Below are positions 1 through 11,613 of a stretch of 64,000 bases of DNA, one piece after another (positions within the stretch are counted from its first letter, which is position 1; each line of letters begins with the position of its first letter). Source of the stretch: Populus alba (lineage: Eukaryota > Streptophyta > Magnoliopsida > Malpighiales > Salicaceae); assembly GCF_005239225.2 (NCBI RefSeq), contig NC_133302.1, forward strand, positions 12,371,991 through 12,435,990, written 5' to 3'. Below the pieces are notes generated by a model. It was not told where the DNA came from. It ran no database searches and saw only the letters and a list, made by a program, of their open reading frames with translations. The translations under genes were made by a program, and so were the position numbers.

Positions 1-1837
1 GAATTAGGTATCGGCCTTTTGTTTTCTAGGTTTTTTTTGGCAGTTTTAGTTTTCTAACGTAAGATTTTCGTACAATTTGCATTGTTTTCGATCTCTTGTG
101 TGGTTGGTTTCTTTTGATTTTTTTTTATATTATGATTTATGCCAGTAACCCGTTCTACTAATCAAAGTCAAGTGCAGTTAGATCTCGAAATAGAAAAAAC
201 TTTACGCAGGTTACGAAAGGAAGCTTGCCTCAACACCATGGCTAATGCACGACAACAAACACTCAAGGAGCTTGCTGCTCCTAACGTGGAAAATCAGCCA
301 TTGTGCATAAACATCGACAATAGTGTAAACTTTGAGCTCAAATCTGGTTTTATACATTTGCTACCAACATTTAATGGTCTTGCAGGAGAAGATCCTCATA
401 CTCATCTCAAGGAGTTCCATATGGTTTGTGTTGGCATGTAACTGAATGGAGTTGATGAAGAACACGTTAAGTTGAAAGCTTTCCCTTTCTCTTTAAAAGG
501 GGCAGCAAAGGTATGGCTTTTCTCCATTCTCCCAGGTTCAATTGGAACTTGAAATGGCATGAAAAAGATCTTCCTTGAGAAGTATTTTCCAGCATCTTGA
601 GTTGCCAACATAAGGAAAGAAATATGTGGGATTCGACAATCTTATGGAGAGACACTTTCCAAGTATTGGGAAAGATTTGAGCAACTGTGTATTCAATGCC
701 CTCATCATCAAATACCTGATCAATTGCTCATTCAATATTTCTATGAAGGATTGATGCCTACTGACCGTAGTATCATTGATGCTGCAAGTGGAGGGGCATT
801 AGTAGATAAAACACCCAAGGCTGCACGCCACTTGATCTCAAATATGGCAGCCAACTCGAAACAATTTGGCACGCGAGGAGACTTCACAAACAAACGAGTA
901 AATGAGGTAAGTATTTCTAACCTTGAGAATAAAGTTAATGATCTTACTTCTCTTGTGCGTTCTTTGGCTTATGGCAATGTACAATAGGTGAAAGCTTGTA
1001 GCATATGCTCTTTACAAGGACATACTTCAGATATGTGCCCAAGAATGCAAGAAGATTACATTGAACAACCTAATGCAGTTGATGGAGCATTTAATGGACA
1101 GCCTCAGAGTAAGTATGATCCTTTTTCCTATACGTACAATCCTGGATGGAGAGATCATCCTAACCTACGGTATGGGAACCAACCTCAACAAGGCAATCAA
1201 GGCCGACAATTCCATCCCAATGGATTTCAGCCCCAACAGAATTATCAAGCAAGACAGCCTCCTCCATTCACAAACTCCAATGTTATGGGGTCGTCATCCA
1301 GTGATGATCTTCGTGAGATGATGAAAACTTTGGCTTCTAACACTGTGACCTTGCAACAAAATGTCATGTCTTTTCAACAGGAAACAAGGTCAAGTATTCA
1401 CAACTTGGAGAAGCAAATGGGACAAGTAGCTTCAAGTGTGGGGAAATTGGAAGCACAAATGAATGGAAAATTGCCCTCCCAAGCATTGAATCCAAAAGAG
1501 AATGTTAGTGCGATCATGCTACGAAGTGGGAAAGAACTTGAAGAGAAAAGGTTAAAACAAATTGAGATGGAGGAAGAAGAAGAGATAGAAACTAAATTGA
1601 GTACAAAGAAGGAACATCCTCCTTCTCCACAAACTAAAACAAAGACCAACACTCCAAAGGTAACTCCTCACTTAATGAATTCCAGTTTTAAAACAATTCC
1701 ACCATTTCTTGTGAGTTCTTATAGGTCAAAGAAAGAGGACAAAGAAAAAGAGATTTTAGAGGTCTTCAAGAAAGTAGAACTCAACATTCCTTTACTTGAT
1801 GCTATCAAACAAATTCCCAAGTATGCCAAATTCTTGA
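1..1837 (+). mobile_element. Athila-1 copy E0, leader end and gag region (truncated)
   Basis: The first 138 bases match the leader of copy E1 (the stretch beginning at 40217), so the window opens inside a Ty3/gypsy element of the Athila lineage whose LTR and primer-binding site lie to the left. The element runs through gag and stops near 1837, where the sequence switches to the LTR of a Reina-U element. No pol follows. The lineage is assigned from the gag type (an N-terminal block shared with E1 and E2, one CCHC knuckle, a PKYAKF block near the end), which is known from Athila elements. Confidence 0.85.
139..1837 (+). pseudogene. gag: Athila-type gag, several in-frame stops
   Basis: Gag would form the virus-like particle and bind element RNA. 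The ATG at 139 opens a 100-codon block that ends at a TAA (439-441) where E1 reads AAA. Further stops and frame changes follow up to about 720; reading resumes at 724-987 and, after a TAG, at 988-1899. Visible landmarks are the block LLPTFNGLAGEDPHTHLKEF, a zinc knuckle of form CX2CX4HX4C (C-S-I-C...GH...C) near 997-1038, a proline/glutamine-rich stretch around 1090-1270, an acidic coiled segment near 1540-1620, and a PKYAKF block just before the break. The last ~20 codons of the open frame (after 1837) are Reina-U LTR read by chance. Compared with E1 and E2 this is the longest gag in the window. No function is expected. Confidence 0.85.
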
Positions 1838-2316
1838 ATTCTTTTCTTCTCATGGCAAAACATGGATTTAATATTAGGGGCTTTATTTTATTTTGTTAGC
1901 TACAACTCAAGGCTTGTTTGGGCTTAATTAATACTTTATTTTAATCTAGGATCCAAGGCTTGTTTGGATTAAGTTATGGGCTTTTCAGTTTAGGGTTTTA
2001 GGCCAGTTTTGAGTGGACCTGATATAAGTCCACATGTAGGCCAAAATTTCGACAACTTTGATGATTATTATTCTGAATTTTTCAGTTTTAACGTGTGAGA
2101 GTGATTCTTGCATTCTTTAGTTCTTGAATGAACTGAATTTGACTTATCAAAGATTAACTGGCTTCGTGGCGTCATTCTATTCATTCCAATAGTGTTGGTG
2201 CCTTGGGGCAGGTTTCCATTGTGTCACACTCCTATTAGACCTATTTCAGCTTTTCGGGATCAAATCTGAATCTTGATTGTGGGTTGTGTGACCACGTGTT
2301 CACGAGGTTCACATCA
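1838..2316 (+). repeat. Reina-U LTR, 3' part (U1)
   Basis: This matches the 3' two thirds of the complete solo LTR at 50966-51856, including the run from ATTCTTTTCTTCTCATGG to the end CATCA. Its 5' end is missing at the junction with Athila-1 gag. It is followed after two bases by a primer-binding site, so it is the end of a 5' LTR rather than a solo copy. Confidence 0.8.
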
Positions 2317-2318
2317 GT

Positions 2319-2330
2319 TGGTATTAGAGC
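2319..2330 (+). other. Primer-binding site of Reina-U (tRNA-iMet type)
   Basis: TGGTATTAGAGC lies two bases after the LTR end. It differs by one base from TGGTATCAGAGC, the complement of the plant initiator methionine tRNA 3' end that primes reverse transcription in many plant LTR elements. Confidence 0.8.
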
Positions 2331-2862
2331 TAGGCTCTGAAACAAGGTCATATCATTATGTTGTTTTCGTTTTTTTTCTTTACTGTTCCCTTAAGTTTTT
2401 CAGTGTTTGTGTCCATCTTCTTGTTTTTCGAGTCTGCATCATCTAAGCAAAAAAAAAAAAAATTATTTCTTTTGGTTACTGTCTCTAATCATATCAGTTT
2501 ATTAAAAAGAAAAAAAACAGAAAGAAATAGAGAAAAGAGTGATTAGTTGAAATTTGAAAGATCATTCAATTTTTGCCACAGAAACACAAATCTTGGTGAA
2601 CCATAAGCAAACCACCTCGGAATCAATTTAAACTTCATATTCAGTCTATTGGGGGTGGAATCGCATCGTATATCAAAGTTGGGCTTATTCTGATAGTATT
2701 TGCTTGAGGTTTGAATTCGAGTTTCAATTCTACCGTAGAAACACTACTCTTAGTGAACCCTAGGTAAAACACCTTGGAATCTATTGAAACTTCATATTCC
2801 AAGTACTGGGTATGCAATCGCACTAGTACTCGGAATATGAATCTTTTGTTCAATTCTTTTCC
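2331..2862 (+). other. Reina-U leader with two diverged internal repeats
   Basis: This is untranslated leader sequence downstream of the primer-binding site. It contains A-runs and two copies of a block of about 94 bases (about 2576-2670 and 2733-2826), each running from AGAAACAC to a GGAATC...CTTCATATTC core and ending AATCGCA. They are roughly 70% alike by eye. No gag start or credible ORF was found. The leader ends abruptly near 2862 where inverted Reina-U sequence begins. Confidence 0.6.
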
Positions 2863-3110
2863 AAGTTGTAGTAGGATTCTTTTGTTTCCTTTGTTGTCCT
2901 CATCTCATGGCCCAAATAAGGTTGTATTGGACCCCTCTTGCACATGGATAAGATGTACTAGGATCTCCTCTTGATACTCCAATGGACCTTCCAATTCTGA
3001 CTTGGTGGAAACCTTCAAAACCAATACATTCAATGCGTCTTTCAATGTCTTTGTCTTGGACCGAGTCATGGGTCCATTTGGAACATGTAATGGGTCCTTT
3101 CTGGTGTTTC
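2863..3110 (-). repeat. Reina-U LTR 5' part with pol tail, inverted (U2)
   Basis: The reverse complement of this stretch matches the first part of the complete solo LTR at 50966-51856. It includes the end of the pol reading frame (GPMTRSKTKTLKDALN..., then TTLFGP), read on the minus strand from about 3095 down to 2905. At 3110 it is joined to Reina-S reverse transcriptase through a short shared run (GTGNTTCTTGG), which suggests a deletion or recombination joint. Confidence 0.75.
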
Positions 3111-5265
3111 TTGGATATATTATCTCTAGCAGGGGAGTTAGAGTTGATGAGGAGAAAATTGAGGCAATTTGAGATTGGCCAAAACCTGCTAGTATCACTG
3201 ATGTGAGGAGTTTCCATGGTTTAGCTTCTTTCTACAGGTGATTTGTGAAAGACTTCAGCTCTATTGTTGCTCCTATGATAGAATGCTTGAAAAAGGGGAA
3301 GGAGTTTAGATGGAGTGAAGATGCGCTGAAAGCTTTTGAGCTAATTAAGGAAAAGTTGTGTACTGCTCCAGTTTTAGCACTTCCAGACTTTGCTAAAACA
3401 TTCGAAATAGAGTGCGATGCTTCCGGGGTTGGAATTGGTGCTGTTTTGATGCAAGAAAAGAGACCGATTGCATTCTTCAATGAAAAGTTAAATGGAGCGC
3501 GTTTGAACTACTCTATTTACGACAAGGAGTTCTATGCTTTGATTCGGGCTCTGGAGGTATGGCAGCACTACTTGTTGCCTAAAGAATTTGTTATACATAC
3601 TGATCATGAAGCCTTGAAGTATCTTAAGGGGTAAAACAAGTTGAATCGAAGACATGCTAAATGGGTGGAGTTCATGGAGTCATTTCCTTATGTCATAAAG
3701 TACAAGAAAGGGCAAGTTAATGTGGTTGCTGATGCTCTTTCTAGGAGGTATGCACTAATCTCTATGTTGAATGCAAGGCTGATGGGTTTTGAACAGGTGA
3801 AGGATCAGTATGCCAATGATTCCTACTTTGCTAATGTGGTTGCCGAATGTGCAAAGGGAGCTTGTGATGGGTTCTTTATGCATGAAGGTTACTTGTTCAA
3901 AATGGGCAGAATGTGTATTCCTTCAGGTTCGTTACGAGAGTTGCTTGTGCAAGAGGCTCATAGTGGTGGTCTTAGTGGTCATTTTGGGGAGAAGAAGACT
4001 TATGAGCTGTTGAAAGAACATTTTTTTTTTGCCCAGTATGTTACGGGATGTACACAAGGTGATTGAAAGATGTGTTATTTGCAAGAGAGCTAATGGTAAA
4101 GAGAATGCGTATGGACTATATATGCCACTGCCTATTCCAGAGCAACCATGGATGGACATTAGCATGGACTTTGTACTTGGACTACCAAGAACACAACATG
4201 GGAAGGATTCAAAAATGGTGGTGGTTGATCGATTCTCCAAAATGTCCCATTTCATTCCTTGTATGAAAACTGACGATGCAGTACATGTTGCTAATTTGTT
4301 CTTTCAAGAGATTGTTCGTTTGCATGGAATTCCTAAAAGCATTGTCTCTGATCGTGATACAAAGTTCTTAAGCCACTTTTGGAAGACTCTTTGGAGGAAA
4401 CTTGGAACAAAGTTACTTTTCAGTACGGCATGTCATCCACAAACTGATGGACAAACTGAGGTAGTAAACCGAATTTTATCTTCTTTGTTACGAGATGTTA
4501 TACATAAGAATTTGAAGAGTTGGGATACTTGTTTGTCGATTATGGAGTTTGCACATAGTCGTAGTGTGCATGGGGCTACAAAATTTTCACCATTTGAGGT
4601 TGTGTATGGCTTTAATCCTTGTGTTCCTATTGATCTTGTTCATATTCCAATTGATGAGAGGACATCTATGGATGGAATTAGAATGGCAGAATTGATGAAG
4701 AAACTACATGAGCAGGTTTGACTACATATTGAGGAGAAAACAACAAAGTATGCTAAACAAGCTAACAAGGGCGAAAGATGGTCAGGTTTGAACCTGGAGA
4801 TCTTGTTTGGATTCATATTAGCAAGGGCAGATTTCCAAGCAAACGTAAGTCCAAGTTGCAAGAGTTGACGGTCCATTTCGTATTATAGAGAAGGTGAATG
4901 ACAATGCGTATAAGGTAAATCTTCCTGGTTATTATAATGTATCAGCTACTTTTAATGTGAAAGACTTATCTCCGTACTTGGATGATGATGACGATTCTGA
5001 TTTGAGGACAAATCATTATCAACCTGGGGCTGATGATGTGCATCATGGAAATTATAATCCATCTCGTAAAGCTGAATCTAATATGCAAGAGGATTTAGAT
5101 GGTCCAATGACAAGAGCGAGAGCGAAACAACTACAACGGGCCTTGACGAATCAAATTGCAATGATTGAAGCTGCGTCGGAGTTAAAAATTAGCAATCAGT
5201 TTGAAATTGGTTCAAGGGTGCTTATTTGCCTACAATTGGAACTTGGAGATGGGAAAAGCCCTTAA
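3111..5265 (+). pseudogene. pol: Reina R1 pol: RT end, RNase H, integrase, C-terminal tail
   Basis: This is the 3' half of a chromovirus (Reina lineage) polyprotein that once carried reverse transcription and integration. Domain order: end of RT (3111-3240, LGYIISS), RNase H (about 3330-3640, with ECDASG and [10 protein letters not shown]), integrase zinc-binding region (about 3950-4110), integrase core (about 4150-4480, with DISMDF, IVSDRD and [14 protein letters not shown] giving the D, D and E), then a C-terminal domain from 4894. Breaks: TGA in the RT end (about 3171), TGA near 3239, TAA at 3632-3634, a frame change in a run of Ts at 4021-4030 inside the zinc-binding region, and breaks near 4720-4890. 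The N-terminal half is absent. The last ~77 codons (5035-5265) lie inside the LTR. Confidence 0.9.
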
Positions 5266-5973
5266 TGGTTCTTTTCATGCTAGGCTACTTGTATTTGGAT
5301 TGATAATGCAAGTGAAGGAATTGATGTTGTTTACGGTCAGAACAATAGATGGATTTGAACCCGAATTTGAAGTCATCCAATGCATGTGAAAACAAGATTT
5401 ATGTAGGTAAAATTCAAGTTCAGAACGTGATCTTTCTATATTGTCCAACCATGACTACATTGGACTTTTGTGTCAAAAGTTATGGCTGTTTTAAATTTCG
5501 TCTGCATATGTTTTAGAAATGTAAAAAAAAACATGTTAGTTAAATTTGTCTACTTGCTTTATTAAAAGTCTATTTTTTAGGCTTGACTTCTGTCATGTTG
5601 AATTCACCTAACTTTGGAGGGATGTTCCACAGATAAATATATATCAGAATATGAAATAAACACTTTTGGCCAAGATTTGAAAACTTAATTCAGAGAATTA
5701 AGAGTTGTTCTTCCAAATTCGTTTTGTGAAGAACCCTACCTGACTTATCACTCTTCAATCACAAAGAGTGTGGCATCGAAATCCTAGATTGATCTTTGTG
5801 TCGTCCAGATCGACTTATCAAAGTATCATTCTAGTCTATCCTCCATCTTATTTACCTTAAATCACTACAATCCAGCCTAAATACCAAAAGAAAGACAACA
5901 CAACCAGACCCATCCTTCATCCATTTTCGTTAGACTCATTGTTGCCGATTTTCAAATCATTCACGGCACATCA
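5035..5973 (+). repeat. Reina-S LTR, 3' LTR of R1 (939 bp)
   Basis: The ends (TGATGTGC...CACATCA) were set by comparison with the inverted solo copy at 6371-7311, whose borders are fixed by a target duplication. The first 231 bases are also the end of the pol reading frame. Directly after it come Reina gag codons of R2, with no primer-binding site, so the junction with R2 is a deletion or recombination product rather than a normal 5' LTR. Confidence 0.8.
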
Positions 5974-6370
5974 GAAGGGAAAGGAGAAGGTGACAGAACC
6001 TCAACACCCTAGGAGGTCTCGGGACATCAAGTGCTTCAAGTGCTTGGGACATGGGCATATTGCTTTGAAATGTCCAAATAAAAGGGTGATGATTTTGCAT
6101 GGGGATCATGGAGAGCTGATCAGTGGAGATGAGGTTGAAACTGAAGACGAAGATGAGGTACAAGTGGCTGAACAAGAAGAGGATTTCAAACCAGTGAAGG
6201 GAGATTTGTTGGTTGTTCAACGGGTTCTGAATGCACAAATTGACGTTAATGATGAGCAACGTGAGAACATCTTTCATACTCGATGTCAGATTCAAGATAA
6301 GGTGTGCGGGATGATCATTGATAATGGAAGTTGCACTAATGTTGCGTCAACTGCCTTGGTGGAGAAATTG
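5974..6370 (+). pseudogene. gag-pol: Reina R2 gag zinc knuckle and protease start
   Basis: This open stretch begins right after an R1 LTR and codes the gag C-terminus and the start of the protease. A zinc knuckle (C-F-K-C-L-G-H-G-H...C, form CX2CX4HX4C) lies at about 6030-6072. It is followed by an acidic linker (EVETEDEDEVQ), then the protease strand GMIIDNGSCTNVAS, in which the usual D-S/T-G is D-N-G. The frame breaks at 6371, where an inverted solo LTR has inserted; it resumes at 7312. The 5' part of gag is missing. Confidence 0.85.
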
Positions 6371-7311
6371 TGATATGCCGTGAATGATTTGAAAATCGGC
6401 AACAATGATTCTAACAAAAATGGATGAAGGATGGGTCTGGTTGTGTTGTCTTTTTTTTTATATTTAGGCTGGATTGTAGTGATTTAAGGTAAATAAGATG
6501 GAGGATAGACTAGAATGATACTTTGATAAGTCGATCTGGACGCCACAAAGATCAATCTAGGATTTCAACGCCACACTCTTTGTGATTGAAGAGTGATAAG
6601 TCAGGTAGGGTTCTTCACAAAACGAATTTGGAAGAACAACTCTTAATTCTCTGAATGAAGTTTTCAAATCTTGTCCAAAAGTGTTTATTTCATATTCTGA
6701 TACATATTTATCTTTGGAACATCCCTCCAAAGTTAGGTGAATTCAACATGATAGAAGTCAAGCCTAAAAACTAGACTTTTAATAAAGCAAGTAGACAAAT
6801 TTAACTAACACACGTTTTTTTTGACATTTCTAAAACATATGTAGACGAAATTTAAAACAGCCATAACTTTTGACACAAAAGTCCAATGCAATCATGGTTG
6901 GACAATATAGAAAGATCACGTTCTGAACTTGAATTTTACCTACATAAATCTTGTTTTCACATGCATTGGATGACTTCAAATTCGGGTTCAAATCCATCTA
7001 CTGTTCTGACCGTAAACAGCATCAATTCCTTCACTTGCATTATCAATCCAAATACAAGTAGCCCAGCATGAAAAGAACCATTAAGGGCTTTTCCCATCTC
7101 CAAGTTCCAATTGTAGGCAAATAAGCACCCTTGAACCAATTTCAAACCGATTGCTAATTTTTAACTCCGACGCAGCTCAATCATTGCAATTTGATTCGTC
7201 AAGGCCCGTTGTAGTTGTTTCGCTCTCGCTCTTGTCATTGGACCATCTGAATCCTCTTGCATATTAGATTCAATTTTACGAGATGGATTATAATTCCCAT
7301 GATGCACATCA
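6371..7311 (-). repeat. Reina-S solo LTR, inverted (941 bp), target duplication AATTG
   Basis: A single LTR on the minus strand starts at 6371 with TGATATGCC and ends at 7311 with CACATCA. The 5 bases AATTG stand on both sides (6366-6370 and 7312-7316). Host reading is restored across it: protease codons ending VEKL continue as LGLNT. This gives exact LTR borders for the family and shows that the pol tail (minus strand, about 7311 down to 7080) is inside the LTR. Confidence 0.93.
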
Positions 7312-8045
7312 AATTGGGTTTAAATACCCTTCCACATCCCAGACCCTATAATTTGCGATGACTGAATGAGAATGGGGAGATTCGGGTGACAAAGAAAGTT
7401 CGTGTACCTTTTTCCATTAAAACCTATCACGACGAGGTTTTATGTGACGTTGCGCCAATGTTAGCTAGCCATTTGTTGCTGGGTCGTCCATGGCAATTTG
7501 ATAAGGATGTGACCTACAATGGATGAAAGAACACTTATTCTTTTATGCTGAATGGAAAGAAGGTGAACTTGTTACCATTAAGTTCTCAACAAGTTAGAGA
7601 GGATCAGTTACGAAGCCAACAAAAGGAGGTGACATCACGAAAGGGGCTGTTGTTAGCCAAAAAAGGAGACATCAAACAAGCATTAGCCACAACAGGGATT
7701 GTTTTCATGGTCTGGGCAAAGCAACTACTACAAGTAGAAGGATTGGACTTACCAAGATAGATTAAGGAATTACTTGAAGAATTTAAAGATGTGTTTCCAG
7801 ATGAATTACCTAAAGGGTTACCACCTATTCGTGGTATTGAGCATCAAATTGATTTGGTGCCGGGAGCTTCACTTCCTAATAGACCAGCATACAGATGTAA
7901 TCCAGAGGAAGCGAAAGAGATTCAAAGGCAGGTCGGTGAGCTCTTAGAGAAGGGCTATGTGCGAGAATCACTTAGTCCATGTTTCATTCCTACTTTGCTT
8001 GTACCGAAGAAAGATGGTACCATAAGGATGTGTATCGACAGCCGC
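7312..8045 (+). pseudogene. pol: Reina R2 protease to RT N-terminus
   Basis: Continuation of R2 after the solo LTR. Protease C-terminal part (GEIRVTKKVRVPF, then HLLLGRPWQFD) lies at about 7378-7505, followed by a linker and the RT entry region from 7791 (FPDELPKGLPPIRGIEHQID, then LLVPKKDGTIRMCID). Stops occur near 7360 (TGA), 7524 (TGA) and 7758 (TAG). The reading is cut at 8045, in the codons after CIDSR, by the Tekay element T and resumes at 19239 with [14 protein letters not shown], so the host gene can be followed across an 11-kb insertion. Confidence 0.9.
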
Positions 8046-10067
8046 TATAAATCCTGAGAAAAAAAAAATAATAATAAAAAAATAAAAATCAAGGCTGGAT
8101 TAAATTTAAAGGAAATAAACTAAACTAGAAAGAAGTTGGGGCAAAACAAATACAATTAAAGAAGATGGGGCCTAAATGCAAATAAGCATAATTATAGAGC
8201 ATAAGTACTCCTCTTGTCACCAAAAACAGATCTGGAGATAACATAAAGAAAGAAAAGAGGGAGTTTTATGTTCATTTTTACAAATCAGATTGAAACACTG
8301 GTGGGAAAGGGATTAACATGAAGAGAAGAGGGAAGGGCCAGTTGCCCTTAAAAAGAATAAAAAAAAGAGGGATCGAAACTTTGATGCGTATCGGGTAAAG
8401 TATTCTAAACCTGCTTTTATGAGTCATTTCAAGTTGATTACGAATTGATGTATGGATGTTAAATTATAGATTTTAGTTCTTAGACTTAGATTGAAGAAAA
8501 AGTATGAGTTACTAAATTAAAGAACTTCATGTGTTATGTGTAAATGGAAAGGCTGACGAATCTAGACAGTTTCGTCTCTTGATTTTCAGAGAGATTTCGG
8601 GTAGGAGGATGAAAGAATTAGGATCGGATTCCTTATAAAAATTGTAGTTTTGAATGTTGGCTAACTAATGAAATTGGTCTTGCTCGATTTGGAGTTATAG
8701 AACTCCAGCTAGAGGTCACCAAAATGAGACAGTGACAGTTCAAAAATGAGACAGTGACAGTTCAAAAATGAGATAGTGACAGTTCAGGAGGGACCACAAG
8801 TGTGGGGCAATAGCAACAACAGCAGCAGGGGAGTACAAATAGAGCTTCTATTTCAGGTAGGTGAATCACACCTATACTTCCTAGTTAATTTCCATGATTT
8901 ATTTATATTACCAATGTGAAATGTGAATTTCTGAATGTATGGGTATTCAAGGTGAAAAGTTGTGTTAATTGCCAAATGATGAAATTATCACTGACAAAGG
9001 AAATATGAGAAGTACGTTTTGAGGCGTAAACTAGCATACATTTAGTGTATGTTAGGATCCCGGGTAAGGGGATCATCATGTATCGGCTAGCATACATTTA
9101 GTGTATGTTAGGATCCCGGGTAAAGGGATCGCCATAATTGGACTAACATACATTTAGTGTATGTTAGGATCCCGGGTAAGGGGATCATCATGTATGGACT
9201 AACATACATTTAGTGTATGTTAGGATCCTGGATAAGGGGATCACCTTGGAATGACTCATATGGAGTGATGATGATGGTACCAGTGATATTGGTATCGGTA
9301 ATGTAATAAGCAAAAATGATCATGTTCAATCTCATAAAGTCTAGAATGAAGGTTGAAAGTGGCAGAGGGAACAATTAATAATAGTTGGACAAGGAAGGGA
9401 TTCTAATAATAATAATAAAAGAAAAACTAGAAGGGAGAAGCAAATGAACTATGAATACATGTTACCTTGTTAAAATTGTTAGATGTTCATGTTGTCATAT
9501 TTATTGTAATATTCACCCTTTCAATAATATGTATTTTGTTTCAGGATCATCACATGCACGACAAGAGTAGATCCTAGCTTATGTTCCCTTCTTGTAATCT
9601 AGTCCTAGAGAGTATACCCTTGTATTTTGTAAATATGAAAATGTTTGTATAACTTAATTTGTATAATTAATGTTTAAACTTGACTGAATGAATGTAACCA
9701 TGTAGTTTATATATTCAAGCTTCATGCCTATGTAATTATACTTATTTATTTTTATCTATCCATAATGATATCTTGTTATATAATGCGTATCGTAAATATT
9801 GTGGTTGATAAAAGTGAGTATAAGTGTGGAAATTGAAAACCCAGGATGATTGGGTCGGGAATTGAGTTATGAGATGCGAGCTATTAGAAGTGGAAATAAA
9901 TTCATGTCAATAACCTCGGACCTTCTGGTATATGGGGGAACTTCGTCAAATTCTGGTAGATTTTAATACGAAGACCATGAACATATATGTATAAAAAAAA
10001 AATATTATGTGTTTTTTTTTCGATTGATATGAGACTGTCGTTTTATCTAAAAATGGGGGATGTTACA
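8046..10067 (+). repeat. 5' LTR of Tekay T (2022 bp)
   Basis: It begins TATAAATCC (the 3' LTR has TGTAAATCCC, so the second base has mutated) and ends GGATGTTACA. By eye it is about 96% like the 3' LTR over the first 300 bases. It lacks about 300 bases present in the 3' LTR between the short GACAGTTCA repeats and GGAGGGACCAC (near 8787), and has four rather than six palindromic units near 9030-9240. No ORF of note. Confidence 0.92.
9032..9242. repeat. Four palindromic LTR units of 54-58 bp
   Basis: Each unit has CATACATTTAGTGTATG, a perfect 6-bp inverted repeat (CATACA/TGTATG) around five bases, followed by GGATCCCGGGTAAGGGGATC, in which GGATCC and GGGGATC also face each other. Repeated four times with small changes. 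Confidence 0.9.
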
Positions 10068-10070
10068 TTT

Positions 10071-10082
10071 TGGTATAAGAGC
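10071..10082 (+). other. Primer-binding site of Tekay T (tRNA-iMet type)
   Basis: TGGTATAAGAGC lies three bases after the 5' LTR and differs by one base from the initiator-tRNA complement TGGTATCAGAGC. Confidence 0.88.
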
Positions 10083-10138
10083 CCAGATTGTTATTCTTGG
10101 GACAAGAATAATTAGATGATTTTGAAATGTGTTTCAAG

Positions 10139-11613
10139 ATGGTGAGAAGAAGGCAAGGGGCTAGGACTGATCCATCCCCTGTTTGGGGAAGTGATCAGAG
10201 TTTTCATAATGAAAGTGATCCAGATTGGGATCCCTTGGCAGACACCTCCTCTCATATACCTACAACACCAGTGTACTCAGAAGGGGGTGAGTCAGTGAGA
10301 CTCCAAGATGATTCGCTGTCCTGTCAGGCCGATGTATCAGACAGACAAGGGGAGATAATATACCCCCACCAGTGGCACCAATAGCTGGATCAAACCCATT
10401 TTTAGATCCTGCTTTTATGGAACACATAGTGAGAGCTATAGCAGCTGGAGTGGTAGCGGGAGCCTCCAATACGACTCCTAGATCAGGGGGAGTGGTCACT
10501 ATAGTGCAATGGGTGAAAGGTATGAGAGAGATGGGTTGTATGACTTACCATGGCGAAGAGGATGCTGAGGTTGCTGGGCATTGGCTGAGGAAAGTGGAAA
10601 GAGTTATAAACCAGATGCAGGTGCCAGAGGAACTACGAGTGGATTGTGTGACTTAGTTGTTGGTTGAAAGTGCCCACTCTTGGTGGGAGACCATTAGAGA
10701 GAGGAGATCAGGGGAGGTATTAAGATGGAGGGATTTTCATGAAGAGTTTGAGGAGAGGTACTATTCTTGGGAGCATAGGAGGGAGAAAGAATAGGAGTTT
10801 TTGGATTTGAGGTAGGGAGATTTGATGGTTCTGGAGTATGAGAGGAGATTTCAGGATTTAGTAGTTTTTGCCTCCACCTACCTTCCCACAGAGCGCCACA
10901 GGGTGGAGAGGTTTCGTGATGGACTGAGGCGAGAATTGAGGATGATATTGATAGCCATGCAGTTTCAGTCTGTGCTGCAATTGGTACGGGCTGCTCAGGG
11001 TATGGAGAGGGTCATAAAGGATACCCTGAAGTCAGTGGGCGAGTAGAGTCAGGCAATGGGAGCTAAAAAGAGAGATTTTGAGCTTTTGACTAGGAGACCT
11101 CCTCTTTTAAAGAAGGGGAAGAGTGGACAATCATCAGGATAGTTCCAAAGAAGAGGTGAGAGTTTCACCCCAGGAGGGAGCTTAGGAGGATCTAGACCGA
11201 TCAGTGGAAGAGAAGCTTGGGGAGGACAGTCTAGACAAGGAGTTAGAACTGCTGGAGGGTCTATAGAGCAGAAGGGACCCGGATATCCATTTTGTCAGAG
11301 GTGTGAGCAGCGACACCTCGAAAATTGCTCTGTAATGCCGGGGAGATGTTATATTTGTAAAGGTGAGGGGCATTGATGGAGAGAGTGTCTGCATGTAGGC
11401 AGGGGCTGTTACTATTATGGGGACATGAGTCACAGGAAGAAGGATTGTCCTTGTAGAACCATAGAGGGAGTCCATAGTCAGAGAACTGAGGTTCAGAGCC
11501 AACAGCAATCAGTGACAGTTGATCATCCTATCAGGTCTACTCAGTCAGGGACAAGTGCCACTCGTGGGAGGCCTAGAAATTAGGAGGAGAGGACTCAGGG
11601 TTGGGTATATCAC
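10139..11613 (+). pseudogene. gag: Tekay T gag
   Basis: The likely start is the ATG at 10139 (MVRRRQGARTDP), about 60 bases after the primer-binding site; an ATG at 10127 in the same frame is also possible. One frame change occurs between about 10330 and 10372. From there a single frame runs on into pol with several in-frame stops (10654-10656, 10792, 10813, 11044, 11141, 11376, 11581). The capsid-like region includes CMTYHGEEDAEVAGHWLRKV (about 10537-10596) and SWWETIRERR. Three zinc knuckles in tandem (11296-11455) are all damaged: the first has altered spacing, the second holds a stop after GEGH, and the third has Tyr for its second Cys (CYYYGDMSHRKKDC). Gag would coat element RNA, but this copy cannot give full-length protein. 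Confidence 0.88.

Noticed and set aside
3932..4255. 107-codon minus-strand frame
   Set aside because: Shadow of the Reina R1 integrase on the plus strand, which carries all the recognisable motifs.
9032..9242. Evenly spaced palindromic repeats resembling a CRISPR array
   Set aside because: The spaces between hairpins are themselves repeated, no cas genes exist, and the setting is a plant LTR.
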